Assembly (NCBI GenBank): GCA_036494715.1
Contig: DASXNY010000056.1
Location: 1 to 64,000, forward strand
Reading direction: 5' to 3'
From: JAICJR01 sp036494715
GTDB lineage: Bacteria > Actinomycetota > Thermoleophilia > Solirubrobacterales > Thermoleophilaceae
Length of the DNA: 64,000 bases
Shown in pieces: positions 33,217 through 40,651 of this stretch. The notes beneath the pieces are model-generated. The model searched no databases, was not told the DNA's origin, and was given only the letters and a program-made list of their open reading frames with translations. Both the position numbers and the translations under genes were made by a program. Within the stretch, counting starts at the first letter, position 1. Every line of letters starts with the position of its first letter.

Positions 33217-33900
33217 ATGCCCGTCCTCGCGATCACAGGAGCAAGCACCGGCATCGGCGCCGCCACCGCGCGCCAGGCGGTGGCGGCCGGCTGGCAGGTC
33301 GTGCTCGGCGCGCGCTCCGAGGACAAGCTCGCGGCGCTCGCCTCCGAGCTCGGCGGCGACGAGCACGCGCTCGCGCTGCGTTGCGACGTGACCGACTGGG
33401 ACGACCAGCAGGCGTTCGTCGCCGCCGCCCTCGAGCGCTTCGGCGGGCTCGACGCGATGTTCGCCAACGCGGGCTTCGGCGCCAAGCGCGGCTTCCTCGA
33501 GGAGAGCGTCGAGTTCTGGAAGGCGATGATCGACACGAACGTGTACGGCTGCGCGCTCACGATCCGCGCCGCCCTCCCCCACTTCCGCGAGCGCGGCGCG
33601 GGCCACTTCGTGTTGACGAGCTCGGTGGCCGGTCGCGTGAACCTGCCGGGGTCGCTCTACTCGGCCACCAAGCATGCGGTCACGGCGATGGGCCACTCGC
33701 TGCGCGCCGAGGTGGCCGACAGCGGCATTCGCGTGACGCTGATCGAGCCGGGGATGGTCGACACGCCGTTCTTCGACAACAGGCCGACGGGCGCGCTCGA
33801 GGCCGACGACATCGCGGGCGCCGTGATGTGGGCGCTGTCCCAGCCGGAGCGGGTCGAGGTCAACGAGATCCTCGTCCGGCCGGTCCGCCAGCCGGGCTGA
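33217..33900 (+). CDS. Short-chain dehydrogenase/reductase
   Basis: 227 residues. The cofactor-binding motif is ITGASTGIG, the structural motif NAGFG, and the active site TSSVAGRVNLPGSLYSATKH gives Ser, Tyr and Lys. The arginine after the first strand (VLGARSEDKL) favours NADP(H). The ATG at 33217 was preferred to GTG 33199. A TACAAA box 8 bp upstream of the ATG suggests a leaderless or near-leaderless mRNA. The substrate is unknown. Confidence 0.93.
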   Translation: MPVLAITGASTGIGAATARQAVAAGWQVVLGARSEDKLAALASELGGDEHALALRCDVTDWDDQQAFVAAALERFGGLDAMFANAGFGAKRGFLEESVEFWKAMIDTNVYGCALTIRAALPHFRERGAGHFVLTSSVAGRVNLPGSLYSATKHAVTAMGHSLRAEVADSGIRVTLIEPGMVDTPFFDNRPTGALEADDIAGAVMWALSQPERVEVNEILVRPVRQPG

Positions 33901-33934
33901 CCATCCGCCCTGCGAACTAGCGTTCGCACCCTCG

Positions 33935-34996
33935 GTGGGCCGCTGCATCGCGCACATAGACATGGACGCGTTCTACGTGAGCGTGGAGCTCCAGCGGCGG
34001 CCGGAGCTGCGCGGGAAGCCCGTGGTGGTGGCGGGTTCCAGTGGCCGCGCGGTGGTCACCACGGCCAGCTACGAGGCGCGCAAGTTCGGGATCTACTCCG
34101 CCACCCCGGCCGCCTGGGCGCGCCGGCGCTGTCCCCACGTGGTCTTCATCCGGCCCGACTTCGAGCACTACCGGGCGCGCTCGCGCGAGCTGATGGCGGT
34201 GCTCAAGGAGCAGATCGACCGCGTGGAGGTGGTCGGGCTCGACGAGGCCTATCTGGACCTGACCGGCATCGAGCGCCCGAAGGCCGCGGCGCGGCGCGTT
34301 CAGACCGCGATCCACGAGCGCACCGGACTCGGCTGCTCGATCGGCATCGGGCCAAACAAGCTGGTCGCGAAGATGGCCTCGGACGCCGACAAGCCAGACG
34401 GCTTCGTCGTCCTCAGCAGGGAGCAGGCGGTCGAGCGCTTCGGGCCGAAGCCGCCCGGCCTTGTGCCCGGCATCGGGCCGAAGACGGCGGAGAAGCTCGC
34501 CCAGCGCGGCATCGACACCCTGCGCGCGCTCGCCGAGGCGCCCGAGAACGAGCTCGCCGAGCTGTTCGGCGGCCGGCTCGGGCCGCACCTGGCGCGGCTG
34601 GCGCGCTTCGAGGACGAGCGCCTCGTGGAGACCGTGCGCGTGGCCAAGTCGGAGTCGCGCGAGACCACGTTCGAGCACGACCTGCGCGGTCTCGACGCCC
34701 TCGAGCCCGTGCTGGAGAAGCTCACCGGCGAGCTCTGCGCCACGCTCGGCAGGGCGGGGCAGTCCGGCCGCACGATCGGCATCAAGATCCGCCTCGACGA
34801 CTTCTCCACTCACACCCGCGCCCGCAGCATCGCGGCAGCCACCAACGAGCTCGACACGGTTTTGAGCGTGGCCCGCCAGCTACTGCGCGAGTTCGACCCG
34901 CCGCGCCCGGTGCGCCTCCTGGGCGTGAGCGTGGCGGGACTCGACAAGGGCGAGCTGAGCGCGGCGGCGGCCGGGCAGCTCGAGCTGGCGCTGTAG
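33935..34996 (+). CDS. dinB: DNA polymerase IV (Y-family translesion polymerase)
   Basis: 353 residues. The catalytic acidic residues lie in IAHIDMDAFYVSVE and VVGLDEAYLDLTG (the usual SIDE is GLDE here), followed by GCSIGIGPNKLVAKMASD. The helix-hairpin-helix PGLVPGIGPKTAEKLAQRGI comes next. The little-finger domain ends with VRLLGVSVAGLDKG. There is no obvious C-terminal beta-clamp pentapeptide; the last residues are AAGQLELAL, where QLELAL may serve. It starts at GTG. Confidence 0.95.
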   Translation: MGRCIAHIDMDAFYVSVELQRRPELRGKPVVVAGSSGRAVVTTASYEARKFGIYSATPAAWARRRCPHVVFIRPDFEHYRARSRELMAVLKEQIDRVEVVGLDEAYLDLTGIERPKAAARRVQTAIHERTGLGCSIGIGPNKLVAKMASDADKPDGFVVLSREQAVERFGPKPPGLVPGIGPKTAEKLAQRGIDTLRALAEAPENELAELFGGRLGPHLARLARFEDERLVETVRVAKSESRETTFEHDLRGLDALEPVLEKLTGELCATLGRAGQSGRTIGIKIRLDDFSTHTRARSIAAATNELDTVLSVARQLLREFDPPRPVRLLGVSVAGLDKGELSAAAAGQLELAL

Positions 34997-35012
34997 CGCG
35001 CCGCCGCTCAGA

Positions 35013-35723
35013 TCAGCGCGTCGACCAGACAGTGCCGGTCGAGGGGAAGCCAAGCCGCTCCTTTACGGCTGGGGTGAGGTCCCACTCGCGGCCACTCACG
35101 TAGGGGCCGCGGTCCACGACGCGGGCGTTCACCGTGCGGCCGTGGTAGTGGAAGGTCACGCGGGAGCCGCAGGGGAGCGACTTGTTGGCGACTCCCATGG
35201 TGCCGGCGCCGAGCGTCGTCCCGCAGGCGGTGCGGCCGCCGATGAAGCCGGGGCCGTACCAGGACGCGACCGACTGGCGGTAGACGGTGAGCTTGCCGCG
35301 GGCGTGGATGGCCGAGGCCTTCACGCCGGCGGTGGCGTCCGCCGCAACAGGGCCGACCAGCCGCACGCGCATCCGGTAGCGGCCGAGGCCGTGGGGCCGG
35401 AAGCTCGCGTGGAAACTGCCGGCTGGACCGGTCTTGGTCCGGGCGACTGTGTGCCAGCGGCGCTGCTTGCTCGCCTGGACGAGGATCCGGCGGCCGGGCT
35501 GCTTGGTCAGCAGCGAACCGGCCACGGGGACACGCCCGCCGTACAACACGTTCTTTCGCTTGAACTTGGCCTGCAACGGCTGCGACGCGGTCGCCGGAGC
35601 CGGTGCGATGGCCTCTGCCGGCGCGGAGCCCACCACGATGGCCGTCATGGCCATTGCGGCTGCCCCCGGCGCGATCGCGCCTCGGCCGGTGCTGCGCGCA
35701 GGCGCAGCGGTATCAGACTGCAT
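35013..35723 (-). CDS. RlpA-like double-psi beta-barrel wall protein
   Basis: 236 residues: an N-terminal export region (Ala-rich helix near residues 15-40), a beta-rich middle, and a C-terminal RlpA/3D-like double-psi beta-barrel. The barrel holds SVASWYGPGFIGGRTACGTT, VANKSLPCGSRVTFHYHGRT and VVDRGPYVSGREWDLTPAVK. The conserved Asp of the barrel is present, and two Cys may form a disulfide. Such proteins cleave or bind peptidoglycan. The leader carries a probable c-di-AMP riboswitch and, further up, a CRP-type site. The same dual control is known for the wall hydrolase rpfA of Streptomyces. Confidence 0.85.
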   Translation of the reverse strand: MQSDTAAPARSTGRGAIAPGAAAMAMTAIVVGSAPAEAIAPAPATASQPLQAKFKRKNVLYGGRVPVAGSLLTKQPGRRILVQASKQRRWHTVARTKTGPAGSFHASFRPHGLGRYRMRVRLVGPVAADATAGVKASAIHARGKLTVYRQSVASWYGPGFIGGRTACGTTLGAGTMGVANKSLPCGSRVTFHYHGRTVNARVVDRGPYVSGREWDLTPAVKERLGFPSTGTVWSTR

Positions 35724-35727
35724 TCGA

Positions 35728-35866
35728 TCCCTTTCTCAGCCCCTGCCTGCGGCTTGGCTGCAGGCACGCGCAACGCGCGCTACGGCCGGATTGGCGGCCG
35801 ATTTCGCCCCGTCTGTCCCCGCCGCATCGTGCAACGAGGAAAGGCGGTCCTCCCGCCCGCCGGCGC
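35728..35866 (-). ncRNA. Probable ydaO-type c-di-AMP riboswitch
   Basis: The minus-strand leader of the RlpA-like gene shows the conserved blocks of this class in order. They are GGCGGGAGGACCGCC (~35860-35840), GGGGCGAAATCGG (~35810), then GTAGCGCGC and GCGCG, and finally CCTGCAGCCAAGCCGCAGGC around 35765-35745. That last block matches the GnCAGCnaAnCCnGnAGGC core. It ends at GAGAAAGGGA, which overlaps the ribosome-binding region. c-di-AMP riboswitches commonly precede wall hydrolases in Actinobacteria and turn them off. Confidence 0.7.
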
Positions 35867-35942
35867 TAGATAGGAAGCCGGCGAAACGACAAGGGCCGTT
35901 CGAACAACAGTCCCGAGAGTTCCCTCACTTCGGGTATGTGAC

Positions 35943-35958
35943 TGTGATCTCCGTCACA
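35943..35958 (-). promoter_or_regulatory. CRP/GlxR-type binding site
   Basis: TGTGATCTCCGTCACA is a perfect TGTGA-N6-TCACA palindrome. It lies between the convergent-side end of the amidohydrolase gene and the riboswitch, about 80 bp upstream of the latter, a plausible activator position for the RlpA-like gene. Confidence 0.65.
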
Positions 35959-35992
35959 CAAGCGAAGTTGTGTACTCGACCTTTGGTGGAGG

Positions 35993-37153
35993 CTAGGCGC
36001 TGCGCTCGGCCACGTCGACCGCCACGGGCGGCGGTGGCAGGGCCACGTTGGGCGTGCCGGCGACGCACAGGCCCATCAGCAGGGCGCCAAGCGCGGGCTT
36101 GCCGCGTCCGAGCTCGGCCGGGCCGCCGAGCTTGTCGACCACCTCGAGGGTGGCGAGCACCGAGCGGCACACCGGCGCCTCGGGCGCCTCGTCCCCCACC
36201 TCGCACGCCAGCCGCGCCAGCCCCATCGCCTCGCCCGCCATCTCCGGCACGCCCGAGAACGCGCCCGCTAAGGAGAAGACGAGCGACGAGAAGACGCGCT
36301 GGAGCAGCAGATTCGACTCGACCTCGGGCGAGCCGGGCGGCGGGCCCATATCGGCGGCGGGCTCGCCGCCCAAGAGGCGCTCGATCTGGCCGCCGAGCAC
36401 CGAACGCAGCTGGTCCTCCGACAGGCCTGCTTCGAGCGCGCTGCGCACGGCCAGCGTCACGCTCAACACCGGCCGCCCGTACGGGGCGTCACTGCCATAG
36501 AGCACCTGGCCGGGCGGGACGAGCGAGAACAGGGTGATCAGGTCTGTCGGGTTCCACCACGAGGTGTCGAAGAAGAGGTTGGGCAGCTCGGCGGCGTTGC
36601 GCCAGATCCAGGCGAGGTCGCTGATGCCCGCGTGCGCGAGGATCACGTTGGCGCCCGGGTGGCGCTCGGCGTGCTGCACCACGTGCTTGCCGAGCGCCGG
36701 GATGCCGCGCCCGGCGTGTATCAGCATCGGCACGCCGCGCTCCTCCGCGATCGTGAACAGCTCGCCCACCTGCGGGTGGTCGAGCGTGAACTGCTCTGCG
36801 CGCGGGTGCAGCTTGATGCCACGGGCCCCGGCGTCGAGGGCGCGGCGCGCCTCGGTGGGCGCGTGGTCGTGCGGGTTCACGCGGCAGAACGGCACGAGCC
36901 GCCCGCCGCTGCGCTCGGCTTCGGCGAGCACACGGTCGTTGGCCTCGGGGTAGCCGTCCGGCTCGTGCATAGTGAAGAACACCGCGCGGCCGCCCACCGA
37001 ATCGATCATCCCCGTGAGCTCCTCGAGCGTCGCCTTCATCCCGTCCGGGTCGTTCTGGCCGGTGTGGGTGTGGACGTCGAACAGCGGCGCGTCACGCAAA
37101 CCGTTGCCGAGGGTGGCGTCGAGCCACGGGCGCAAGAGCTCTTGGGGATTCAC
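35993..37153 (-). CDS. Amidohydrolase-family metal-dependent hydrolase
   Basis: 386 residues. The TIM-barrel metal motifs are FDVHTHTGQND (HxH), GIKLHPRAEQF, LIHAGRG, ILAHAGISD and the terminal Asp in LYGSDAPYG. This order fits the amidohydrolase-2 (decarboxylase/hydrolase) group. The C-terminal third is an added helical region without known motifs. The substrate is unknown. It is divergent from the acyltransferase gene with only 29 bp between starts. Confidence 0.88.
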   Translation of the reverse strand: MNPQELLRPWLDATLGNGLRDAPLFDVHTHTGQNDPDGMKATLEELTGMIDSVGGRAVFFTMHEPDGYPEANDRVLAEAERSGGRLVPFCRVNPHDHAPTEARRALDAGARGIKLHPRAEQFTLDHPQVGELFTIAEERGVPMLIHAGRGIPALGKHVVQHAERHPGANVILAHAGISDLAWIWRNAAELPNLFFDTSWWNPTDLITLFSLVPPGQVLYGSDAPYGRPVLSVTLAVRSALEAGLSEDQLRSVLGGQIERLLGGEPAADMGPPPGSPEVESNLLLQRVFSSLVFSLAGAFSGVPEMAGEAMGLARLACEVGDEAPEAPVCRSVLATLEVVDKLGGPAELGRGKPALGALLMGLCVAGTPNVALPPPPVAVDVAERSA

Positions 37154-37182
37154 CGGGCGAAAGCGTAGAGTAGGCGCGCGCC

Positions 37183-38643
37183 ATGGCCGAGGGTCGTCTC
37201 ACCGGACTCGATGCGTCCTTCCTCCATCTGGAGAACGGCGGCGCGCACATGCACGTGGCCGGAGTGATGCTGTTCGACGGCGAGCCGCCCGACTACGAGG
37301 CGCTCGTGGCCGCCACCGAGGCGCGCCTGCACGTCGTGCCGCGCTACCGGCAGAAGCTTGCGTTCGTGCCGCTCGGGCAGGGCCGCCCGCGCTGGGTCGA
37401 CGACCCGCACCTCAACCTGCGCTACCACATCCGCCGCACGTCGCTGCCGAAGCCGGGCAGCGAGGAACAGCTGCGGGCGCTGGCAGGGCGCGTGTTCTCG
37501 CAACCGCTCGACCGCGACAAGCCGCTCTGGGAGATGTGGCTCGTGGAGGGCGTCGAGGACGGCCCCGACGGGCCGCGCTTCGCTCTGTTCAGCAAGACCC
37601 ACCACGCGCTCGTGGACGGGATCTCCGGTGTCGACATCGTCAGCGTGATCTTCGACGCCGCGCCGGAGCCGCCCGAGTCGCTGGAGGACGCGCCGCGCTG
37701 GACGCCGCGACCCGAGCCCGCGCAGGCGCAGCTCCTGGCGGAGGCGCTGGTGGAGCGCGCCACGGTGCCCGGCGAGATCGCCCGCTCATTCCGGGCGCTC
37801 TGGCGCACACCGCGCCAGCTGGCGCGCGCGGCCGGCAGCTCCCTGGTCGGCGTCGGGGCGATGGCCTGGGCCGGGCTGCGCCCGCCGCCGCCGTCGCCCT
37901 ACAACACGGAGATCGGGCCGCACCGTCGCTTCGCTTGGGTACGCGCCTCGCTCGACGACGTGAAGGCGATCAAGAACGCGCTCGGCGGGACGGTGAACGA
38001 TGTGGTGCTCGCCATCGTCGCCGGCGCGCTCGGCCGACACATGGCGCGCAATGGCGCCGACCCGGTGGACACGCTGCGAGCGCTCGTGCCGGTGAGCGTG
38101 CGCAGCGAGGAGGAGCGCGGCGCGCTCGGCAACCGTGTCGCGGCGATGATGGCTCCCCTGCCGGTGAGCGAGGACGATCCGCAGCGCCGGCTCACCACGA
38201 TCGCGGCCGCGATGCAGGGCGTCAAGCGCTCAGGCCAGGCCGTGGGCGCGCAGGTACTCACCGAGCTGAGCGGGTTCGCGCCGCCGACCCTGATGGCGCA
38301 GGGCTCCCGGCTCGTCTCGACCGAGCGCTTCTTCAACCTGGTCGTTACGAACGTCCCCGGGCCGCAGTTCCCGCTCTACCTGCTCGGCCGCGAGCTGCGG
38401 GAGATCTATCCGATGGTGCCGCTCGCCAAGGGCCAGGCGCTCGGCATCGCGATCATGAGTTACAACGGGCGCATGAACTTCGGCCTGCTCGGCGATTGGG
38501 ATGCGCTGCCGGACCTCGACGATCTCGCGGGCGACCTCGAGGACTCGCTGGCGGAGCTGGCGCGTGCCGCCGGTGTCACGCTCGGTGGGCCGTCCGGCAC
38601 GCGCCCAAAAGTGCCGCGCCAGCGGAGGCACGTCGCGACTTAG
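37183..38643 (+). CDS. Wax ester synthase / diacylglycerol acyltransferase (WS/DGAT)
   Basis: 486 residues. The catalytic HHxxxDG motif is KTHHALVDGISGVDI near residue 145. The N-terminus LTGLDASFLHLENGGAHMHV and the C-terminal NVPGPQFPLYLLGRELREIY are also family signatures. It esterifies acyl-CoA to a fatty alcohol or diacylglycerol to make storage lipid, a common actinobacterial trait. A hairpin with a T-run follows 37 bp downstream. Confidence 0.95.
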   Translation: MAEGRLTGLDASFLHLENGGAHMHVAGVMLFDGEPPDYEALVAATEARLHVVPRYRQKLAFVPLGQGRPRWVDDPHLNLRYHIRRTSLPKPGSEEQLRALAGRVFSQPLDRDKPLWEMWLVEGVEDGPDGPRFALFSKTHHALVDGISGVDIVSVIFDAAPEPPESLEDAPRWTPRPEPAQAQLLAEALVERATVPGEIARSFRALWRTPRQLARAAGSSLVGVGAMAWAGLRPPPPSPYNTEIGPHRRFAWVRASLDDVKAIKNALGGTVNDVVLAIVAGALGRHMARNGADPVDTLRALVPVSVRSEEERGALGNRVAAMMAPLPVSEDDPQRRLTTIAAAMQGVKRSGQAVGAQVLTELSGFAPPTLMAQGSRLVSTERFFNLVVTNVPGPQFPLYLLGRELREIYPMVPLAKGQALGIAIMSYNGRMNFGLLGDWDALPDLDDLAGDLEDSLAELARAAGVTLGGPSGTRPKVPRQRRHVAT

Positions 38644-38679
38644 TCAGCCTGGCGAATATCTTCGACGTCGTGCAACATG

Positions 38680-38698
38680 TGACGGCAGCGTCATTTTT
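38680..38698 (+). terminator. Rho-independent terminator after the WS/DGAT gene
   Basis: TGACG-GCAG-CGTCA followed directly by TTTTT, 37 bp after the stop. The stem is only 5 bp, but the T-run is rare in this sequence. Confidence 0.5.
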
Positions 38699-38742
38699 CC
38701 TCGAAAGACCACGAGAACGCCGGCTGGCAGGGAGGCGACCGA

Positions 38743-39198
38743 ATGCATGAGCGGGTGCTCAGGGCCGCGCGCGAACTCGGCCTGAAGGTGGACATGACCA
38801 AGTTCGAGCGCCCCACGCGCACCGTCAACGAGGCGGCCGAGGCGGTGGGCTGCCAGCCCGCGCAGATCGCCAAGTCGATCGTGTTCGTGGCCGACGGCGA
38901 CCCCGTGGTGGTGGTCGCGAGCGGCGCCCGGAGGATCGACCCCGACGCGCTCTGCCAGGTGCTCGACTGCGCCGAGGCGCGCCCGGCGAGCCCCGAGGAG
39001 GTGCGCGCGGCCACCGGCTTCTCGCCCGGCGGGGTGCCGCCCTTCTCGCACGGCCTCCCCGTGGTGATGGATCAGGCTCTGATCGACGAGGGACGCGTAT
39101 GGGCGGCCGGCGGCGACGGGAACACGGTGTTCGAGGTCGACGCCCAGAAGCTCGCCGACTGCACCGGCGCGACGGTCGCACCGATCGGCGCCGCCTGA
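38743..39198 (+). CDS. YbaK/EbsC-family (aminoacyl-tRNA deacylase-like) protein
   Basis: 151 residues of the YbaK fold. TRTVNEAAEAVGCQPAQIAKSIVF carries the conserved Lys, and ATGFSPGGVPPFSHGLPVVM carries the GxxxP...G pattern of the editing pocket. Such proteins hydrolyse mischarged Cys- or Ala-tRNAPro. The prolyl-tRNA synthetase in this window (50296-51993) has its own copy of the domain, so this stand-alone version may have another substrate. GGGAGG lies upstream of the ATG. Its 3' 127 bp overlap the convergent lgt gene. Confidence 0.88.
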   Translation: MHERVLRAARELGLKVDMTKFERPTRTVNEAAEAVGCQPAQIAKSIVFVADGDPVVVVASGARRIDPDALCQVLDCAEARPASPEEVRAATGFSPGGVPPFSHGLPVVMDQALIDEGRVWAAGGDGNTVFEVDAQKLADCTGATVAPIGAA

Positions 39199-40088
39199 TC
39201 GCGGGCGGCGCCCGAGCCGCCCTCAGCAGCCCGGCCACCCGAAGCACAGCCGCTCAGCGAGGCCAGCAGCACGGCCCCCGCCAGCAGCGCCGCCACGCGC
39301 GGCGCCCGTCTCCAGCCCCACTGGATGCGCGCGAACCAGGCGAGCCCGCCGGCGAACAGCAGGCACGCCACCCAGAAGTTGAGCCGCATGCCGAGGATGT
39401 GGTGCGCCGGGTCGACGCGCAGGAGCTCCTCCCCTATACGCGCGAGCGAGTAGCCCGACACATACAGGGCGAAGATCCCCGGCGCCCGCACCGTCCGCCG
39501 CTTCCACAGCCACACGAGCGCCGCCGCCAAGAGCAGGTTCCAGATCAGCTCGTAGAGGAAGGTCGGGTGAAAGGTCGTGTACTGGAGGTAGCGCTCCGGG
39601 CGGTGGTCCGGGTCGATCCGCAACCCCCATGGCAGGGAGGTGGGGCCGCCGAACAGCTCCTGGTTGAACCAGTTGCCAATACGGCCAATCGCCTGCGCCA
39701 CGAGCAGCCCCGGCGCCGCCGCATCCATGAAGGCCGGGATGTCCGCCCCGCGCCGGCGCAGCACCCACAGCCCGCCGAGCACGCCGCCGGCGATGCCGCC
39801 CCAGATGCCGAGCCCGCCGTCCCAGATCGCGAACGGACCCCACCAGTGGTGCGGCGCCTCGCTCCAGCTCGTGATCAGGAAGTAGAGCCGCCCGCCGATC
39901 AGCCCAGCCGGGAAGCCGACGAGCGCCACCTCGTAGACCAGCTCGCGCTGGCCGCCGCGGGACTCCCACAGCCGCCGCGTGACCAAAATCGCGGCGAGCA
40001 CGGCGAACACGTACATGAGCCCGTACGCGTGCAGCGCGAGCGGGCCGAGGTGGATGCCGTTGCTCGATGGGCTTGGGATCGAGGCCAG
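39072..40088 (-). CDS. lgt: Prolipoprotein diacylglyceryl transferase with unusual ends
   Basis: Seven-helix enzyme that moves diacylglycerol onto the lipobox Cys of prolipoproteins. It shows IHLGPLALHAYGLMYV at the N-terminus and the signature GRIGNWFNQELFGGPTSLPW, with the conserved Arg and Asn. In frame, no ATG, GTG or TTG exists between the stop at 40106-40104 and the conserved LALHAYGL. CTG 40088 or ATC 40079 (ten bases after GGAG) must serve, unless a base is missing. The C-terminus has an extra helix ending LASLSGC, a lipobox-like motif, and ~42 residues read antisense through the YbaK-like gene. Confidence 0.88.
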   Translation of the reverse strand: MASIPSPSSNGIHLGPLALHAYGLMYVFAVLAAILVTRRLWESRGGQRELVYEVALVGFPAGLIGGRLYFLITSWSEAPHHWWGPFAIWDGGLGIWGGIAGGVLGGLWVLRRRGADIPAFMDAAAPGLLVAQAIGRIGNWFNQELFGGPTSLPWGLRIDPDHRPERYLQYTTFHPTFLYELIWNLLLAAALVWLWKRRTVRAPGIFALYVSGYSLARIGEELLRVDPAHHILGMRLNFWVACLLFAGGLAWFARIQWGWRRAPRVAALLAGAVLLASLSGCASGGRAAEGGSGAARDQAAPIGATVAPVQSASFWASTSNTVFPSPPAAHTRPSSIRA

Positions 40089-40222
40089 GCTCCGATTGTG
40101 GCATCAGGACGGTCGCGGGAGCTGCGCTCCCCCGCTTGGGCGAGCCCGCGTACCGCGCCTCGGATCCACGCCCCCTGCTTGGGTTGGTTTTGCGCCCCGT
40201 ATGGCCGGGAACACGAACAACC

Positions 40223-40615
40223 GTGACGGGTCAGCGGGACATGCTCGAACTACGACCGGATCCATCGGAACTCGCCCGAATGCGGGAATTTATCCGTCGG
40301 CGTGCCGCCGAGCACGACATGGACCAGGCCGACTCCTTCCAGGCGCAGCTGGTGGCCACCGAAGCCGTGACCAACGCCATGCGCCACGGGGCGACCGAGG
40401 ATGCGACGCCGATCTCCGTCACGTGCCTGTGGCGGGACGACGGGTTGACCATCGTGGTCGGCGATCGCGGCCGTTTCCGTCACCGCGAGCGCTCTGCGCC
40501 CGACGCGACGGGTGGCCGGGGCATGAGCCTTATCGAGAAGCTCACGCGACGCTTCGATCTCGAAACGAGCGAAAACGGCACCAAGCTGCGGATGCTCATC
40601 GGCGGCGTGGTCTGA
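40223..40615 (+). CDS. ATP-binding anti-sigma-factor-type kinase (RsbW-like HATPase)
   Basis: About 130 residues from GTG 40223 (ATG 40241 is equally possible). It is a stand-alone HATPase_c domain with N-box ATEAVTNAMRHG, G1 VVGDRGRF and G2 GGRGMSLIEKLT, as in RsbW/SpoIIAB and related actinobacterial regulators. It may phosphorylate an anti-sigma antagonist or bind a sigma factor; no partner gene is adjacent. Long in-frame extensions upstream overlap lgt antisense and were rejected. Confidence 0.82.
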   Translation: MTGQRDMLELRPDPSELARMREFIRRRAAEHDMDQADSFQAQLVATEAVTNAMRHGATEDATPISVTCLWRDDGLTIVVGDRGRFRHRERSAPDATGGRGMSLIEKLTRRFDLETSENGTKLRMLIGGVV

Positions 40616-40651
40616 CTCCTTAGCGGCTTCGCGGCTCGCCATACTGGAGCT

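Noticed and set aside
32202..33560. Extended 452-residue version of the lipocalin-like protein
   Set aside because: The first 126 residues are antisense to the SDR gene; ATG 33182 gives a protein that begins at the conserved part.
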